Assembly: GCA_963835885.1 (NCBI GenBank) | Contig: CAWIHF010000017.1 | Location: forward strand, 620,001-684,000 | Direction: 5' to 3' | Origin: Roseiarcus sp963835885 | GTDB taxonomy: Bacteria > Pseudomonadota > Alphaproteobacteria > Rhizobiales > Beijerinckiaceae | DNA: 64,000 nucleotides | Part shown: piece after piece, positions 17,263 to 28,210 of the stretch | How positions within the stretch are numbered: position 1 is the stretch's first letter | How the letters are laid out: the number at the start of each line of letters is the position of its first letter | Notes under the pieces: generated by a model | Databases searched by the model: none | The model's input: only the letters and a program-made list of their open reading frames with translations | What the model was told of the DNA's origin: nothing | Made by a program: the position numbers and the translations under genes

Positions 17263-18510
17263 ATGTCGACCAGAGGCGCGAGCGCCTTGCTTCTCAGCGT
17301 CGGCTTCACCGCTTGGCTCACGCTCAGCGCTTTTGCGCAGACGCCGTCTCCAGCGGCCTTCGTCCGTTCCGAGGACGAAAAATCGCTGACCGACCTTCAG
17401 TTGCTGGGCAAGCGCATCTTCGAGGACAAGAACCTTTCGGAGCCGCGCGGCCAGTCGTGCGCGTCGTGCCATGACCCGAAGCACGCCTTCCAGGGCAACA
17501 ACAGCTCGCCAATCGCGGCGGTCGCCGCAGGCAGCACGCCCGACAAGCTCGGCCGGCGCAAGACGCCGACGATCATGTACAAGACCTACAGCCCGGCGTT
17601 CGGCTTCTATAAGGACATCGACGACGGCAAGGAGACGCTCGAGGCCAAGGGCGGACAGTTCTGGGACGGAAGAGCGACCGATCTCTCCGAGCAGCCGGTC
17701 GTGCCCCTGCTCGACCCGCTCGAGATGAACAATCCATCGATTGCGGCGGTCGTCGCAAAGGTGAAAGCAGGCGACTACGCCGAGATGGTTACGGCGCTTT
17801 TCGGCGCCGACGCTTTCGCCGATCCGAAGTCGGCCATGACGGACCTGGGCGGCGCCCTTTTCGCCTATGAGTCGACGGAACGGTTCGCGCCCTTCTCCTC
17901 CAAGTTCGACGACTACCTGCGCGGGAAGGCGAAGCTTACGCCGATCGAAGCGCGTGGGTTCGAGCTCTTCACCAATCCCAAGCAAGGCAATTGCATCGCC
18001 TGTCACGTGGGCAAGACGGACTCGAAGGACCCGACCGACTGGATCTTCACCGACTTCACCTATGATGCTCTCGGCGTGCCGAGAAACCCGGCGATCCCCG
18101 TCAACGCCGACCCGACCGTTTTCGATCTCGGCCTGTGCAAGCGTCCGGGACTCGCGGCGATCCTGCCGAAGGAAATCAAGCTCGGATCGCTCTGCGGCCA
18201 ATTCAAAGTGCCGACCCTGCGCAATGTCGCAGTGACAGGTCCTTATTACCACAACGGCTACTTCGCCTCGTTGCGCGACGCCATTTCCTTCTACGCGACG
18301 CGCGACACCGATCCGAAGCGTTGGTACCCGAAGCTCAAGACCGGCGAGGTCGACAAGTTCGACGACCTGCCCGGCGCCAATAAGGAGAACGCCAACACCG
18401 AAGAGGTTCCTTACGATCGCAAGCCCGGCCAGCGGCCACGGCTCAGCGACCAGGATGTCGACGCGCTGGTGGCGTTTCTGAAAACGCTGACCGACAAAGG
18501 CATGCAATAG
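17263..18510 (+). CDS. Diheme cytochrome c peroxidase / MauG-family protein
   Basis: 415 residues, intact. The start at ATG 17263 has GGAGG eight bases upstream and is preferred over a TTG at 17248. A signal peptide is followed by haem site 1 (CASCHDPKHAF, about residue 70) and haem site 2 (CIACHVGK, about residue 245). The motif FWDGRATDLSEQ and the later FKVPTLRNVAVTGPYYHNGY are hallmarks of bacterial diheme peroxidases and MauG-like proteins. An aromatic residue rather than Met as distal ligand would distinguish MauG from CcpA, and this cannot be settled by eye. The product is periplasmic and either reduces H2O2 with electrons from cytochrome c/HiPIP or modifies a partner protein. It closes the row of c-type cytochrome genes. 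Confidence 0.88.
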   Translation: MSTRGASALLLSVGFTAWLTLSAFAQTPSPAAFVRSEDEKSLTDLQLLGKRIFEDKNLSEPRGQSCASCHDPKHAFQGNNSSPIAAVAAGSTPDKLGRRKTPTIMYKTYSPAFGFYKDIDDGKETLEAKGGQFWDGRATDLSEQPVVPLLDPLEMNNPSIAAVVAKVKAGDYAEMVTALFGADAFADPKSAMTDLGGALFAYESTERFAPFSSKFDDYLRGKAKLTPIEARGFELFTNPKQGNCIACHVGKTDSKDPTDWIFTDFTYDALGVPRNPAIPVNADPTVFDLGLCKRPGLAAILPKEIKLGSLCGQFKVPTLRNVAVTGPYYHNGYFASLRDAISFYATRDTDPKRWYPKLKTGEVDKFDDLPGANKENANTEEVPYDRKPGQRPRLSDQDVDALVAFLKTLTDKGMQ

Positions 18511-18612
18511 CGCCGCGAGGTCGGGTTCGCGAGCCGCGAGCGGGTTGCAGAACCAACCGCCGACAGGCCGATCCCCAGCCCTCGGCTTTCACAAGGGAAG
18601 CCGAAGGGCACG

Positions 18613-19855
18613 CTGAGAACCGCCGCTCCCGCCAGGGGAATCGGGTGAACGGATCATGCGGCGATGAGGCTTGCGAGGTAGTCGTCGTCCCATCCCGCGG
18701 TTTTTCGTTTCAGGCGTTGGGAATCTTTACCTGGAGCGGTTCGAAGGACGTTGCTTGCCATGTGCTTTAGGGTTGTGAAGTTGGCGGGCGCATTGTCGGT
18801 TCGGACCCTGCATTCGTCGTCGCGAAAGATCATGTCGAGCACCCAATGCAGCCCGTTCTCGATTGCCCAATGATCTCGGATCATCGGCCCGATCAGATTG
18901 GCGAGCATGGTCAGCGAAGTGATGCAGAAGCGGGTTTCGTTTGAGATTTTAGCTTCGATTTCGCGCTGGCTCTCGACCATGACGACGGCTTTCAATCCCG
19001 GTCAGTCATGGCGCTGTTGCAGCCATTCAACGTCGTGGAATACGGTGTAGGAACGGGTTTCGATGCGCCCATGATCGCCGTCGACCGTCTCGTGTCGGCT
19101 GATGACGACATCTTTGAAACCGTTGACTTTCTGCTCGGCGGCGAGGAGTTTCACGTCATCGTGCAACGTGCCCTGGTTGCCTTTGAGCGCGATGATGTAA
19201 TCAGCCTTGTTGTCGATGATCTTGCCTGCGATGTGGCGTTGACATCCCATCGCGTCGATGGTGACGACGGCGCCTTCGATCGCCATCATGTCGAGCAGCG
19301 CCGGAATGGCGACGATCTCATTGGATTTTTCCGCCACCGCGATTTGGCCCATGACCAGACGCTGGCGCGCGGCGAAAGCCGAGACCATGTGGATCGGCTG
19401 CTTCGATCCCTTCTTTCGATGGGAGCGGCGCGAGGTCTTGCCGTCGACGGCGATCACCTCGGCCGGGGTGTTGGTCAGAGCCGCCGCCCAAGCGATGAAG
19501 CAGCGCCGGAATGCCGCAGAGTCGAGCGTGGCGAAAATGTCGCCCAGATGATCATGCGCCGGAGTTCCGTCCTTGAACGGCCGGAACCGGCGCAGGAGCG
19601 CCAGCTTCTTCTCACCGAACCGCGCGATTTCGGTGAACGCTTCGCTGCCCGCCAGAACCGCCAGAAGGCACAAGAGCAGGATTTCGTCGAGCGGATAGAT
19701 CACCTTCCCGGCTTGCCGACCGTCCGGCAATATCTTTGAAGTATTGAAGGAAAATCGTCGTTTCGGCCACAGCCGCGAAATTCTCAGCAATGTCGTCCAT
19801 AAAATCCCCCACAAAGCGAATCAGAGGATTTCGACAAATTCAGCTTCTCACCGCG
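18613..19855 (-). mobile_element. ISAs1-type (IS4 superfamily) insertion element
   Basis: Carries one transposase gene on the minus strand. Candidate imperfect ends are CGCTGAGAACC (left, from about 18611) and the complement of GCTTCTCACCGCG (right, to about 19855); these are tentative and no target duplication was confirmed. The element separates the diheme peroxidase gene from the second HiPIP gene. Confidence 0.6.
18654..19812 (-). pseudogene. ISAs1-family transposase, frameshifted and with an in-frame stop
   Basis: The start region MDDIAENFAAVAETTIFLQY shifts frame near 19735 into LPDGRQAGKVIYPLDEILLL. The DDE core is readable: VIAVDGKTSRRSH, VVTIDAMGCQRHIA, DYIIALKGNQGTLHDDV. At 19002-19004 a TGA replaces what is normally Trp in this family (D-stop-PGLKAVVMVE), and the same frame goes on to RDHWAIENGLHWVLDMIFRD, with the catalytic Glu. 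The N-terminal change is probably an indel; the TGA is a point change in frame. The enzyme is inactive if the sequence is right. Confidence 0.85.
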
Positions 19856-20076
19856 TTGTCACGAACTTCTTCACCCGATTGCCCTGCCGCTCCCGCCCGG
19901 TCCTCTTGACTTCGGCTTGTACCAAGGTCGAAATTCAAAGCGTCTGATTTCCGCGTAACATGCTTCGCACGGTCGCGGTCTGGCGACTCTGGCGACCGAA
20001 CCGGTTGATTGCATCGCGAAATCGGCGCATGAGGCCGTGGCGAACTTGCCGGACTCTTAATTCTGGGAGGCGATCC

Positions 20077-20335
20077 ATGGATAAGGCTGGGAAAAAGGTC
20101 AGCCGCCGCACGGTTCTGATTGCAGCGGCCGGCGCCGCGCCGGCACTCGCGCTGATGTCGGGCGCGGCGGAAGCGAAAATGGCGCAGGCCGCGGTCAAAT
20201 ATCAGACGGACCCCAAGGACGGTCATCAGTGCGACGCCTGCAACTTCTTCATTGCGCCAAACGCGTGCAAGATGGTCGACGGCGACCATCTCCCCAACCG
20301 GCTGGTGCCTGCTCTGGGTCAAGAAGGCCGGCTGA
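20077..20335 (+). CDS. High-potential iron-sulfur protein (HiPIP), copy 2, frameshifted
   Basis: ATG at 20077 after GGGAGG. The leader KKVSRRTVLIAAAGAAPALA carries twin arginines; the mature part has CDACNFFIAPNACKMVDGD. One extra C near 20284 changes the frame; restoring it gives ISPTGWCLLWVKKAG and a stop at 20333-20335, so all four cluster cysteines are present. The total length would be 85 residues, matching copy 1 closely in length, leader and cysteine spacing. Same role: periplasmic one-electron carrier. It lies just beyond the ISAs1 element, so it probably once adjoined the cytochrome genes. Confidence 0.88.
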
Positions 20336-20363
20336 CGAATATCGCGACGGCCGTCTGCCGCCG

Positions 20364-20863
20364 CTACCCCTTATTTTTCGGTTCGCGCGCAGCGCCGGCC
20401 GGCACGCCGGGGGTTGGGCGCTTCGCGCGCGCTTGGCCGTCGTCTTTCGGCTGGAGCCGCGCTTCGGCTTCGATCTCGACTTTCATTTCCGGCCTCAGCA
20501 GTCCGGGGACGACGAGGATCGTCGCCGCCGGGCGGATTTGGCGGAAAACCTCGCCCTGCACGGTCAGCGCCGCTTGGCAATAGGAGGCGCGCGTGACGAA
20601 GGTTCTTAGCCGCACGATGTCGGCGAGCGTCCCGCCTGCCTCTTTCAACACCGCGGCAAACGTCTGGTAGATGTTGCGCGTCTGCTCCGCCGGATCCTCG
20701 GGCATCGCCATCGTCGCGTAATCGTAGCCGGTAGTCCCAGAGATCAGGACCATATTGCCTGCCACCACCGCCCGAGAATAGCCGTAGGCGGCCTCGAACG
20801 GCGAGCCGGACGAGAGGCGGCGGCGGCGGACCACCTTGGTCACCTGCAATTCGCCGGCCTTGC

Positions 20864-20867
<4 letters not shown>
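20364..20867 (-). CDS. RidA/YjgF-family protein
   Basis: 167 residues, intact. The RidA fold is readable: YGYSRAVVAGNMVLISGTTG, then AEQTRNIYQTFAAVLKEAGG, IVRLRTFVTRASY and the terminal VEIEAEARL. Family members hydrolyse reactive enamine/imine intermediates in the cytoplasm; the Arg in VRLRTFV corresponds to the conserved catalytic Arg region. A C-terminal extension (after ARLQPKDDG) is long, charged and probably disordered. The ATG overlaps the stop of the carboxylase alpha gene (ATGA), so it is co-translated with it. Confidence 0.85.
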
Positions 20868-22868
<2,001 letters not shown>

Positions 22869-23002
22869 CTGCGCCCCAGGAGAGGAAAGCGCGAGCTTTC
22901 CAGCGGGGTCGTTCTATTGGAAGCCGGCGGGCGCGTAAACAATTCCCCAGCGCGAGAAGCCTGGCGAATCGGTCAATCGCCCCGCTGCCCGGTCAACGGA
23001 GG

Positions 23003-23272
23003 TCAATACCAGTCGCAGATCTGCGCCCGCAGCCAGGCGTTGTTGGCGCGCACTCGGGTGAAGTAGCAGCCGACTGGGCCGTGGCCCAGCGCCCGCGCCA
23101 CCCAGGAAGGACCGAAAGAGACGGTTGGCCCAACGTCGCCGGCGCCCGGCCCTCCCCAGGCCCCCCAGACTGGGCCAACGACTTGGGCGGCGTCAGGCTG
23201 CGCGTCGGCCAGGCCGACCGAGGCGAGGCCCAAGGCAAGCGCGACCCCGAGCGTCATGACAGCTGACTTCAT
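23003..23272 (-). CDS. Small secreted protein of unknown function
   Basis: 89 residues with a clear signal peptide (MKSAVMTLGVALALGLASVG, then LADAQ). The mature part is Gly/Pro-rich (VVGPVWGAWGGPGAGDVGP) and ends with two cysteines in VGCYFTRVRANNAW and AQICDWY, perhaps a disulfide. I do not recognise the family. It lies upstream of the carboxylase alpha gene on the same strand, about 130 bp away. Confidence 0.6.
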   Translation of the reverse strand: MKSAVMTLGVALALGLASVGLADAQPDAAQVVGPVWGAWGGPGAGDVGPTVSFGPSWVARALGHGPVGCYFTRVRANNAWLRAQICDWY

Positions 23273-23443
23273 TCCCCGCCTCCTTCGACTGGCCCGCCCG
23301 CGTCCATGCGCTTGGCGACGCCATTGTTGAACGCGGCCAGCTTAGCTCCGCTCGCCGACAGAACGAAGTCCATTGACGAGGCGGCGCGGAGTGATCGAAG
23401 CGATGGGGTTTTTTCCCGACCAGCCCGCTTCGCTTCGGACGGC

Positions 23444-23881
23444 TCAGCTCGCCGCCGCCCGCAGCGCTTCCTCGACCCCGGGCCACCCGCCGGCCGCGCG
23501 CGCCCGAACCGCGGCGAGGAACCATTGCGGCGCCCGTTGCGCCTCGGCCAGCACGTTGACCATCGCGGCCAGGGCCTCGACGGTCTTGCATTCGTCCGCC
23601 CTTTGCAGAAGCCAATGGGCCTGCTCGTCGGTGACGACCCCGGTCGGACGCGTCTGCCAGACCACGTGGTCGGAGATCAACTCGACGAAAAGCTCCGTCC
23701 ATTCCGGCGCGTTGTTCATCCGCGCCCGGGCCACGGCAAAGAGTTCGTCAGCGGCCTCGCGCGTCACCTCGCCGTCGGCGAAAACCTCCCGCCTCAGCCA
23801 GGCGACGTCCTGTGCGGTCACTCTGCGGCCGAGGATCATCGCGCTGATGATCGTCCGGCTCCTGTCGATGGCGAAACACAT
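23444..23881 (-). CDS. Conserved hypothetical protein
   Basis: 145 residues, intact, all-helical in appearance and without signal or membrane segments. Features: AMILGRRVTAQDVAWLRREV, FADGEVTREAADELFAVA, APEWTELFVELISDHVVWQT and a C-terminal region ECKTVEALAAMVNVLAEAQR. The 'DG.VTR.EA..LF' block and the 'PEWT.FFVE...D' block look like the helical calcium-/TerB-like hypothetical proteins found in Hyphomicrobiales, but I cannot name a function. It lies alone between the secreted small protein and the methyltransferase gene. Confidence 0.65.
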   Translation of the reverse strand: MCFAIDRSRTIISAMILGRRVTAQDVAWLRREVFADGEVTREAADELFAVARARMNNAPEWTELFVELISDHVVWQTRPTGVVTDEQAHWLLQRADECKTVEALAAMVNVLAEAQRAPQWFLAAVRARAAGGWPGVEEALRAAAS

Positions 23882-24146
23882 GTCTTCACCTACTCGTTAC
23901 TCGACGCCCCAACTCGCCGGCTCTGATGGCCGGCTTCCCTCGTTGGCGAAAAGCCTGCGCGCTAAAATTTTCCGACAAGTGAATTGAAACGTAGCGGAAG
24001 CGAAAGCCACGGAGCACAGTTAAGGCCCGGCAAAGCCGCATGGTTTCGCGAAGATGAAGTTTCATGAAGATGAAGCGCGCGGCCATGCAGGGTTCGGCCG
24101 CGCTGATGAATGTATTACGATCAGCGGCGCATCGGAGAACCATCGC

Positions 24147-24617
24147 ATGGCGCCCCAGAAAGACCACGCCAATGTCGTCATCTTGCCGCCGATCGCGCTG
24201 GCGCTCTGCGTCGCCGCCGCGTGGTTGGTCGGCCGCATCTGGCCCGCGCCGTACCTGCCGTCCGGGTGGCCGCGGCAGCCGGTCGGCGGGGCGCTCATCG
24301 TGCTTGGTCTTATGACCGAATTCTGGGCGCTCATCCTCTTCCGCCGCGCTCGGACGTCGATCCTGCCGATCCGGCCGACAAGCGCGATCATCGAGGCCGG
24401 TCCCTATCGCTATTCGCGCAATCCCATCTATCTCGGCATGTTCGTCATCGTCGTCGGCGCGGCGATTGCGCTCGACAGCCTTTGGCAGTTCGCCGCGCTG
24501 GCCGCGCTCTATGTCATACTCCGCTGGGGCGTCGTGGCGCGCGAAGAAGCCTATCTCACGCACAAGTTCGGCGCGGCGTATCGGGACTACGCCAAGCGCG
24601 TCAGGCGGTGGATTTGA
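24147..24617 (+). CDS. Isoprenylcysteine carboxyl methyltransferase-family membrane protein
   Basis: 156 residues with about four hydrophobic helices. The diagnostic C-terminal block is present: GPYRYSRNPIYLGMFVIVVG, then a helix and REEAYLTHKFGAAYRDYAKR, which together bind S-adenosylmethionine in the ICMT/PEMT group. Bacterial members methylate unknown lipid or protein targets in the inner membrane. The start at 24147 is chosen because it places the first helix normally; an in-frame ATG at 24054 would add a charged stretch. No operon partner is evident. Confidence 0.8.
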   Translation: MAPQKDHANVVILPPIALALCVAAAWLVGRIWPAPYLPSGWPRQPVGGALIVLGLMTEFWALILFRRARTSILPIRPTSAIIEAGPYRYSRNPIYLGMFVIVVGAAIALDSLWQFAALAALYVILRWGVVAREEAYLTHKFGAAYRDYAKRVRRWI

Positions 24618-24740
24618 AGCGCCCGGTCAAATGGTCGGCTCCCGCCAGTTCCAGCTTCGTTCGGATCGGAGAACGATGGAGAGCCGCTTTCCAATGCCGT
24701 TCCGGATCGAACGACACGACCGGCGCGTCTGAGGTTTCGC

Positions 24741-26274
24741 TCACAGCGGAATATTGTCGTGTTTCTTCCAGGGGTTCTCGAGCTTCTTGTTGCGCAGCAT
24801 CGCGAGCACGCGCGAGAGCCGCCGCCTGGTCGAGTGCGGCGTGATCACCTCGTCGATATAGCCGCGCTCCGCGGCGACGAAGGGCGAGAGGAACGCGTCC
24901 TCATATTCCTTCGTTCTTTCAGCGATCTTGACGGGATCGTTGATGTCGGAGCGGAAGATGATTTCGACCGCCCCCTTGGCGCCCATGACCGCGATCTGGG
25001 CCGTCGGCCAGGCGAGATTGATGTCGCCGCGCAAGTGTTTTGACGCCATGACGTCGTAGGCGCCGCCGAAGGCTTTGCGGGTGATGACGGTGACCTTCGG
25101 CACGGTCGCCTCGGCGTAGGCGAACAAGCAGCTTGGCGCCGTGCTTGATCAGCCCGCCGTATTCCTGCGCCGTGCCCGGCAAAAAGCCCGGGACGTCGAC
25201 GAAGGTGACGATCGGAATATTGAAGCAGTCGCAGAAGCGGACGAACCGCGCCGCCTTGCGGGACGCGTCGCTGTCGAGCACGCCGGCCAGCGCCAGCGGC
25301 TGGTTGGCGACGATCCCAACCGTCGAGCCTTCGATGCGGACGAAGCCGGTGACGATGTTCTTGGCGTGCGCCTCCTGGATCTCGAAGAAATCGCCCTCGT
25401 CGGCGATCTTGTAGATCAGCTCCTTGATGTCATACGGCTTGTTCGGATTGTCGGGGATCAGCGTGTCGAGCGACATGTCGATCCGGTCCGGATCGTCGAA
25501 GCTCGGGATTTTCGGCGGGCGCTCGAGATTGGAGGCCGGCAAAAAGTCGATCAGCCGGCGCATCTGCAAGAGCGCCTCGACGTCGTTGTCGTAGGCGCGG
25601 TCGGCGATCGAGGAGCGGGTGGTGTGGACCTGCGCGCCGCCGAGCTCTTCGGCGGTCACCGTCTCGTTGGTCACCGTCTTCACCACGTCGGGGCCGGTCA
25701 CGAACATGTAGCTCGTGTCGCGCACCATGAAGATGAAGTCGGTCATCGCCGGCGAATAGACGTCGCCGCCGGCGCACGGCCCCATGATCAGCGAAATCTG
25801 CGGGATGACGCCGGACGCGAGCACATTGCGCTGAAAGACCTCGCCATAGCCGCCGAGCGCCGCCACGCCTTCCTGGATGCGCGCCCCGCCCGCGTCGAAC
25901 AGGCCGACGATCGGGGCGCGGTTCTTGACCGCCATATCCTGGATCTTGGTGATCTTCTGCGCATGCGTTTCACTCAGAGACCCGCCGAAGACGGTGAAAT
26001 CCTTGGCGAAAACATAAACGGTTCGGCCGTTGACGGTGCCCCAGCCGGTCACCACCCCGTCGCCCGGGATCTTGGTCTCCTCCATGCCGAAGTCGTCGCA
26101 GCGGTGCTGGACGAACATGTCGAACTCCTCGAACAAATCGTGGTCGAGCAAAAGTTCGATGCGCTCGCGCGCGGTGAGCTTCCCCTTGGCGTGCTGGGCC
26201 GAGATGCGCTGTTGGCCGCCGCCGAGGCGGGCGCGTTCGCGACGGGCGTCGAGGCGGGCGAGAATGTGCTTCAT
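24741..26274 (-). CDS. pccB: Propionyl-CoA carboxylase beta subunit, frameshifted
   Basis: About 510 residues, starting MKHILARLDARRERARLGGG. The carboxyltransferase core reads KLTARERIELLLDHDLFEEF, VYVFAKDFTVFGGSLSE, LFDAGGARIQEGVAALGGYG, MGPCAGGDVYSPAMTDF and FVDVPGFLPGTAQEYGG. A one-base frame change near 25128 (GCTTGTTCGCC) leads into FAYAEATVPKVTVITRKAFG, GGAYDVMASKHL and the C-terminal NKKLENPWKKHDNIPL typical of PccB. It transfers CO2 from biotin to propionyl-CoA. The gene is 1.9 kb upstream of pccA on the same strand, with three small genes between. The upstream end begins with a conserved length and start, so only the one indel is odd. Confidence 0.9.
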
Positions 26275-26430
26275 CAAAAGGCTCCGGGCGTCCACCCGTC
26301 AGGGCCGCGCTTTGTCCTGGCCATCCACGCGGTCAAGTTTCTCGCTGGTGAAGAAGGAACGCGGCTGAAGAAGGGGCGCGGCGCCCTCGCAGCCTCTCCT
26401 TGGATCCCCTCAGCGGCCTCAACGGCGTGG

Positions 26431-26453
26431 ATGGCCGGGACAAGCCCGGCCAT
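26431..26453. repeat. Palindromic intergenic repeat in the 26275-26716 gap
   Basis: ATGGCCGGG-ACAAG-CCCGGCCAT is a perfect 9-bp inverted repeat with a 5-bp loop. It belongs to the dispersed palindromes that, when wrongly translated in Hyphomicrobiales genomes, give 'MAGLVPAIHA'-like peptides. The surrounding 440 bp carries no supported gene. Confidence 0.65.
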
Positions 26454-26716
26454 GACGCATCTGCGGGCATAGCACGGGCGGCGCGGCGCCGGAACCGGGC
26501 GCGGACGTGCGACATTCGGGTGACGACCGTATTCGCATCTCCTTGCGATGCGACCGGCGATCGCGTCGCCCGCGCGGAGGCGAGAGAGGGCGCTCGTCGC
26601 GCCGCGGCCACGCAACCTTCGGACTCGCCCGAACTTCTCAGTCGGTTTATGGTCGGACCCTGGGGCCGACGGCGCCGGCTGGAGCGCGCGGCCGCCGAAC
26701 GGGAGGAGCGAACCCC

Positions 26717-27118
26717 TTGCCGATCGCCCGCATGGACCATTTCACGATTCTGACGACCAACTCCGAGAAGACGATCGCCTTCTATCGCGATGCGCTCGGC
26801 TTCGAGCCGGGGGCGCGCCCTGCGTTCGGGTTCCCAGGCGCGTGGCTCTACAACGACGGCAAGGCCGTCCTGCACGTCGTCGAGCGCGAAGCCATTCCAG
26901 ATGGCGCCGGAGTGCTGGACCACATGGCGTTCTGGGGAACGGACCTGCCGAGCTATCTCGCCAGGTTCGAAGCGCGAGGAATGAAATACGATCTGCGGCG
27001 GCTGCCCGAGGGCGGCCATCTCGGCGGCCTCTGGCAGCTGTTCTTCTTCGATCCGAACGGCGCCCGGGTCGAAATCGACTTCGCCGCGACCGAGCGCGGC
27101 GAAGCGCAGCCGCCGTAG
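26717..27118 (+). CDS. VOC-family (glyoxalase/dioxygenase-like) protein
   Basis: 133 residues. The TTG at 26717 is preferred as start: GGGAGGAGCG lies at the right distance and the protein then begins LPIARMDHFTILTTN, the usual opening of this subfamily; the ATG at 26732 is the alternative. One VOC domain follows, with the metal-site pattern: His in MDHFTIL, His in GVLDHMAFWG and Glu in GARVEIDF, plus FYRDALGFEPG. Such proteins are metal-dependent lyases, isomerases or dioxygenases acting on small molecules; the substrate is unknown. It stands alone. Confidence 0.8.
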   Translation: MPIARMDHFTILTTNSEKTIAFYRDALGFEPGARPAFGFPGAWLYNDGKAVLHVVEREAIPDGAGVLDHMAFWGTDLPSYLARFEARGMKYDLRRLPEGGHLGGLWQLFFFDPNGARVEIDFAATERGEAQPP

Positions 27119-27366
27119 AGGCGATCGCATCGCGTGTTTGAATTTGAATTTCGGGTTTGGACAGCGCGCCTACAGGGTCGCCTCGGGAAGGACCGGAGTT
27201 TGGGCGAGAAGCCGGCATTCGAGTGCGAACCCGAAATGGGATTTACCGCCCAAAGGAGGCATCGGAGGACGCGAGGCGCAAGACAAACTTGGACCGATGA
27301 CCACGAGGGAATTTGAGGTCACGGCGCCCAGCGATCCTTCCACCGCGAGTACAACCTTTGGAGTTG

Positions 27367-27382
27367 TGTGACCTAAATCACA
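27367..27382. promoter_or_regulatory. CRP-type palindrome upstream of the monooxygenase gene
   Basis: TGTGA-CCTAAA-TCACA matches the CRP/FNR-superfamily consensus TGTGA-N6-TCACA at every fixed position. It is 111 bp upstream of the proposed monooxygenase start at 27493, in an A/T-richer stretch (27340-27440) that otherwise holds no gene. Confidence 0.55.
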
Positions 27383-27492
27383 GACACACTCAATGACTTG
27401 TGTATGAAACTAACTGATATTTACATTGAAGTCTGCGGCAAAATCACCAACCAGACACGAAGCGCGCGACGACGCGCACGGGGGCCATCCGG

Positions 27493-27552
27493 ATGTCGAC
27501 GACCGCTGCGTCGGGCGCCAAGTCCCAGCCGCAAATCGACAAGGCGGCCTTG
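27493..27552 (+). pseudogene. First 20 codons of the flavin monooxygenase, cut off by IS200/IS605
   Basis: From ATG 27493 the frame reads MSTTAASGAKSQPQIDKAAL, then meets the insertion element. Joining 27552 to 28211 gives KAAL-LAKYRAERDKRLRPDG, a normal N-terminus for the monooxygenase family, in frame. A GGGGG stretch upstream may be the ribosome binding site. Confidence 0.6.
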
Positions 27553-28210
27553 GTAAGTATCCCCCGGCAAAGCCGGGGGCTTTAGGAAGTGAACCGCTCG
27601 AAGCGGTAGGAGGGGTCGCTAACGCGGCCCCTTGAGTTTGGGGCCACCCGAGGGTGGCATGATCAACGCCACAGGTTCATCTGCTCGAGCCTCTGATCTT
27701 CCTTCTCTTGGTTGCGGATGTAGGCGCGGATCGCCTCCTTCGTCGCGCCCGACCGTGTTCACGAAAAAACCGCGGGCCCAAAAGTGTTGCCCGACGAAAT
27801 TGCGCCTGCGCTCTCCATAAACCCTGGCCACGTGGATCGCACTCTTGCCCTTGATGAAGCCGACCACCTGCGACACCGCATATTTGGGTGGGATCGAAAG
27901 CAGCATGTGCACGTGATCGGGCATCAGATGCCCTTCCTCAACCTTTGAGTCCTTCTGAAGCGCAAGCTTGCGGAACACTTCGCCCAAATGCCGTCGCAGC
28001 TCTTGATACAGCGTCTTGCGCCGACATTTCGGAATGAAGACAACATGATATTTGCAGTCCCAAGTCGTGTGGCTTAGGCTCTCGTACTCGTCCATCGGTG
28101 GAGTTCCTTTCGTGTGAGTGGCTGCTCACGTCGGAACTTCACTGGTGGACTGCCGGAAACGTCAAACTGCTACTGCCACCCCGGCATAGCCGGGGGGTCT
28201 CCCGCTTACG
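27553..28210 (-). mobile_element. IS200/IS605-family element (tnpA only)
   Basis: About 658 bp. Each end has a short hairpin, as expected of this single-strand-transposing family: CCCCCGGC-AAA-GCCGGGGG at 27561-27579 and CCCCGGC-ATA-GCCGGGG at 28179-28195. No terminal inverted repeats or target duplication, which is normal. Boundaries are inferred from restoring the monooxygenase frame and are good to a few bases. Confidence 0.75.
27663..28095 (-). CDS. tnpA: IS200/IS605 TnpA (Y1 transposase), frameshifted
   Basis: About 143 residues. The family signature is clear: CKYHVVFIPKCRRK near the start, HMPDH-type HUH motif as GHLMPDHVHMLLSIPPKYAV (about residues 55-75), then SQVVGFIKGKSAIH and FWARGFFVNTVGRDE. 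The catalytic Tyr is in the terminal helix, reached after one extra G near 27755: EAIRAYIRNQEKEDQ, ending MNLWR with a stop at 27663-27665. HUH/Y1 enzymes nick and join single-stranded DNA at the hairpin ends. No TnpB accompanies it. Confidence 0.88.

Noticed and set aside
25141..26472. Long plus-strand open frame opposite the carboxylase beta gene
   Set aside because: Same reasoning: shadow of pccB, whose carboxyltransferase motifs are clear.
26274..26615. Minus-strand open frame containing MAGLVPAIHAVEAA
   Set aside because: This peptide is the known false translation of a dispersed palindrome; no domain or ribosome binding site supports a gene.
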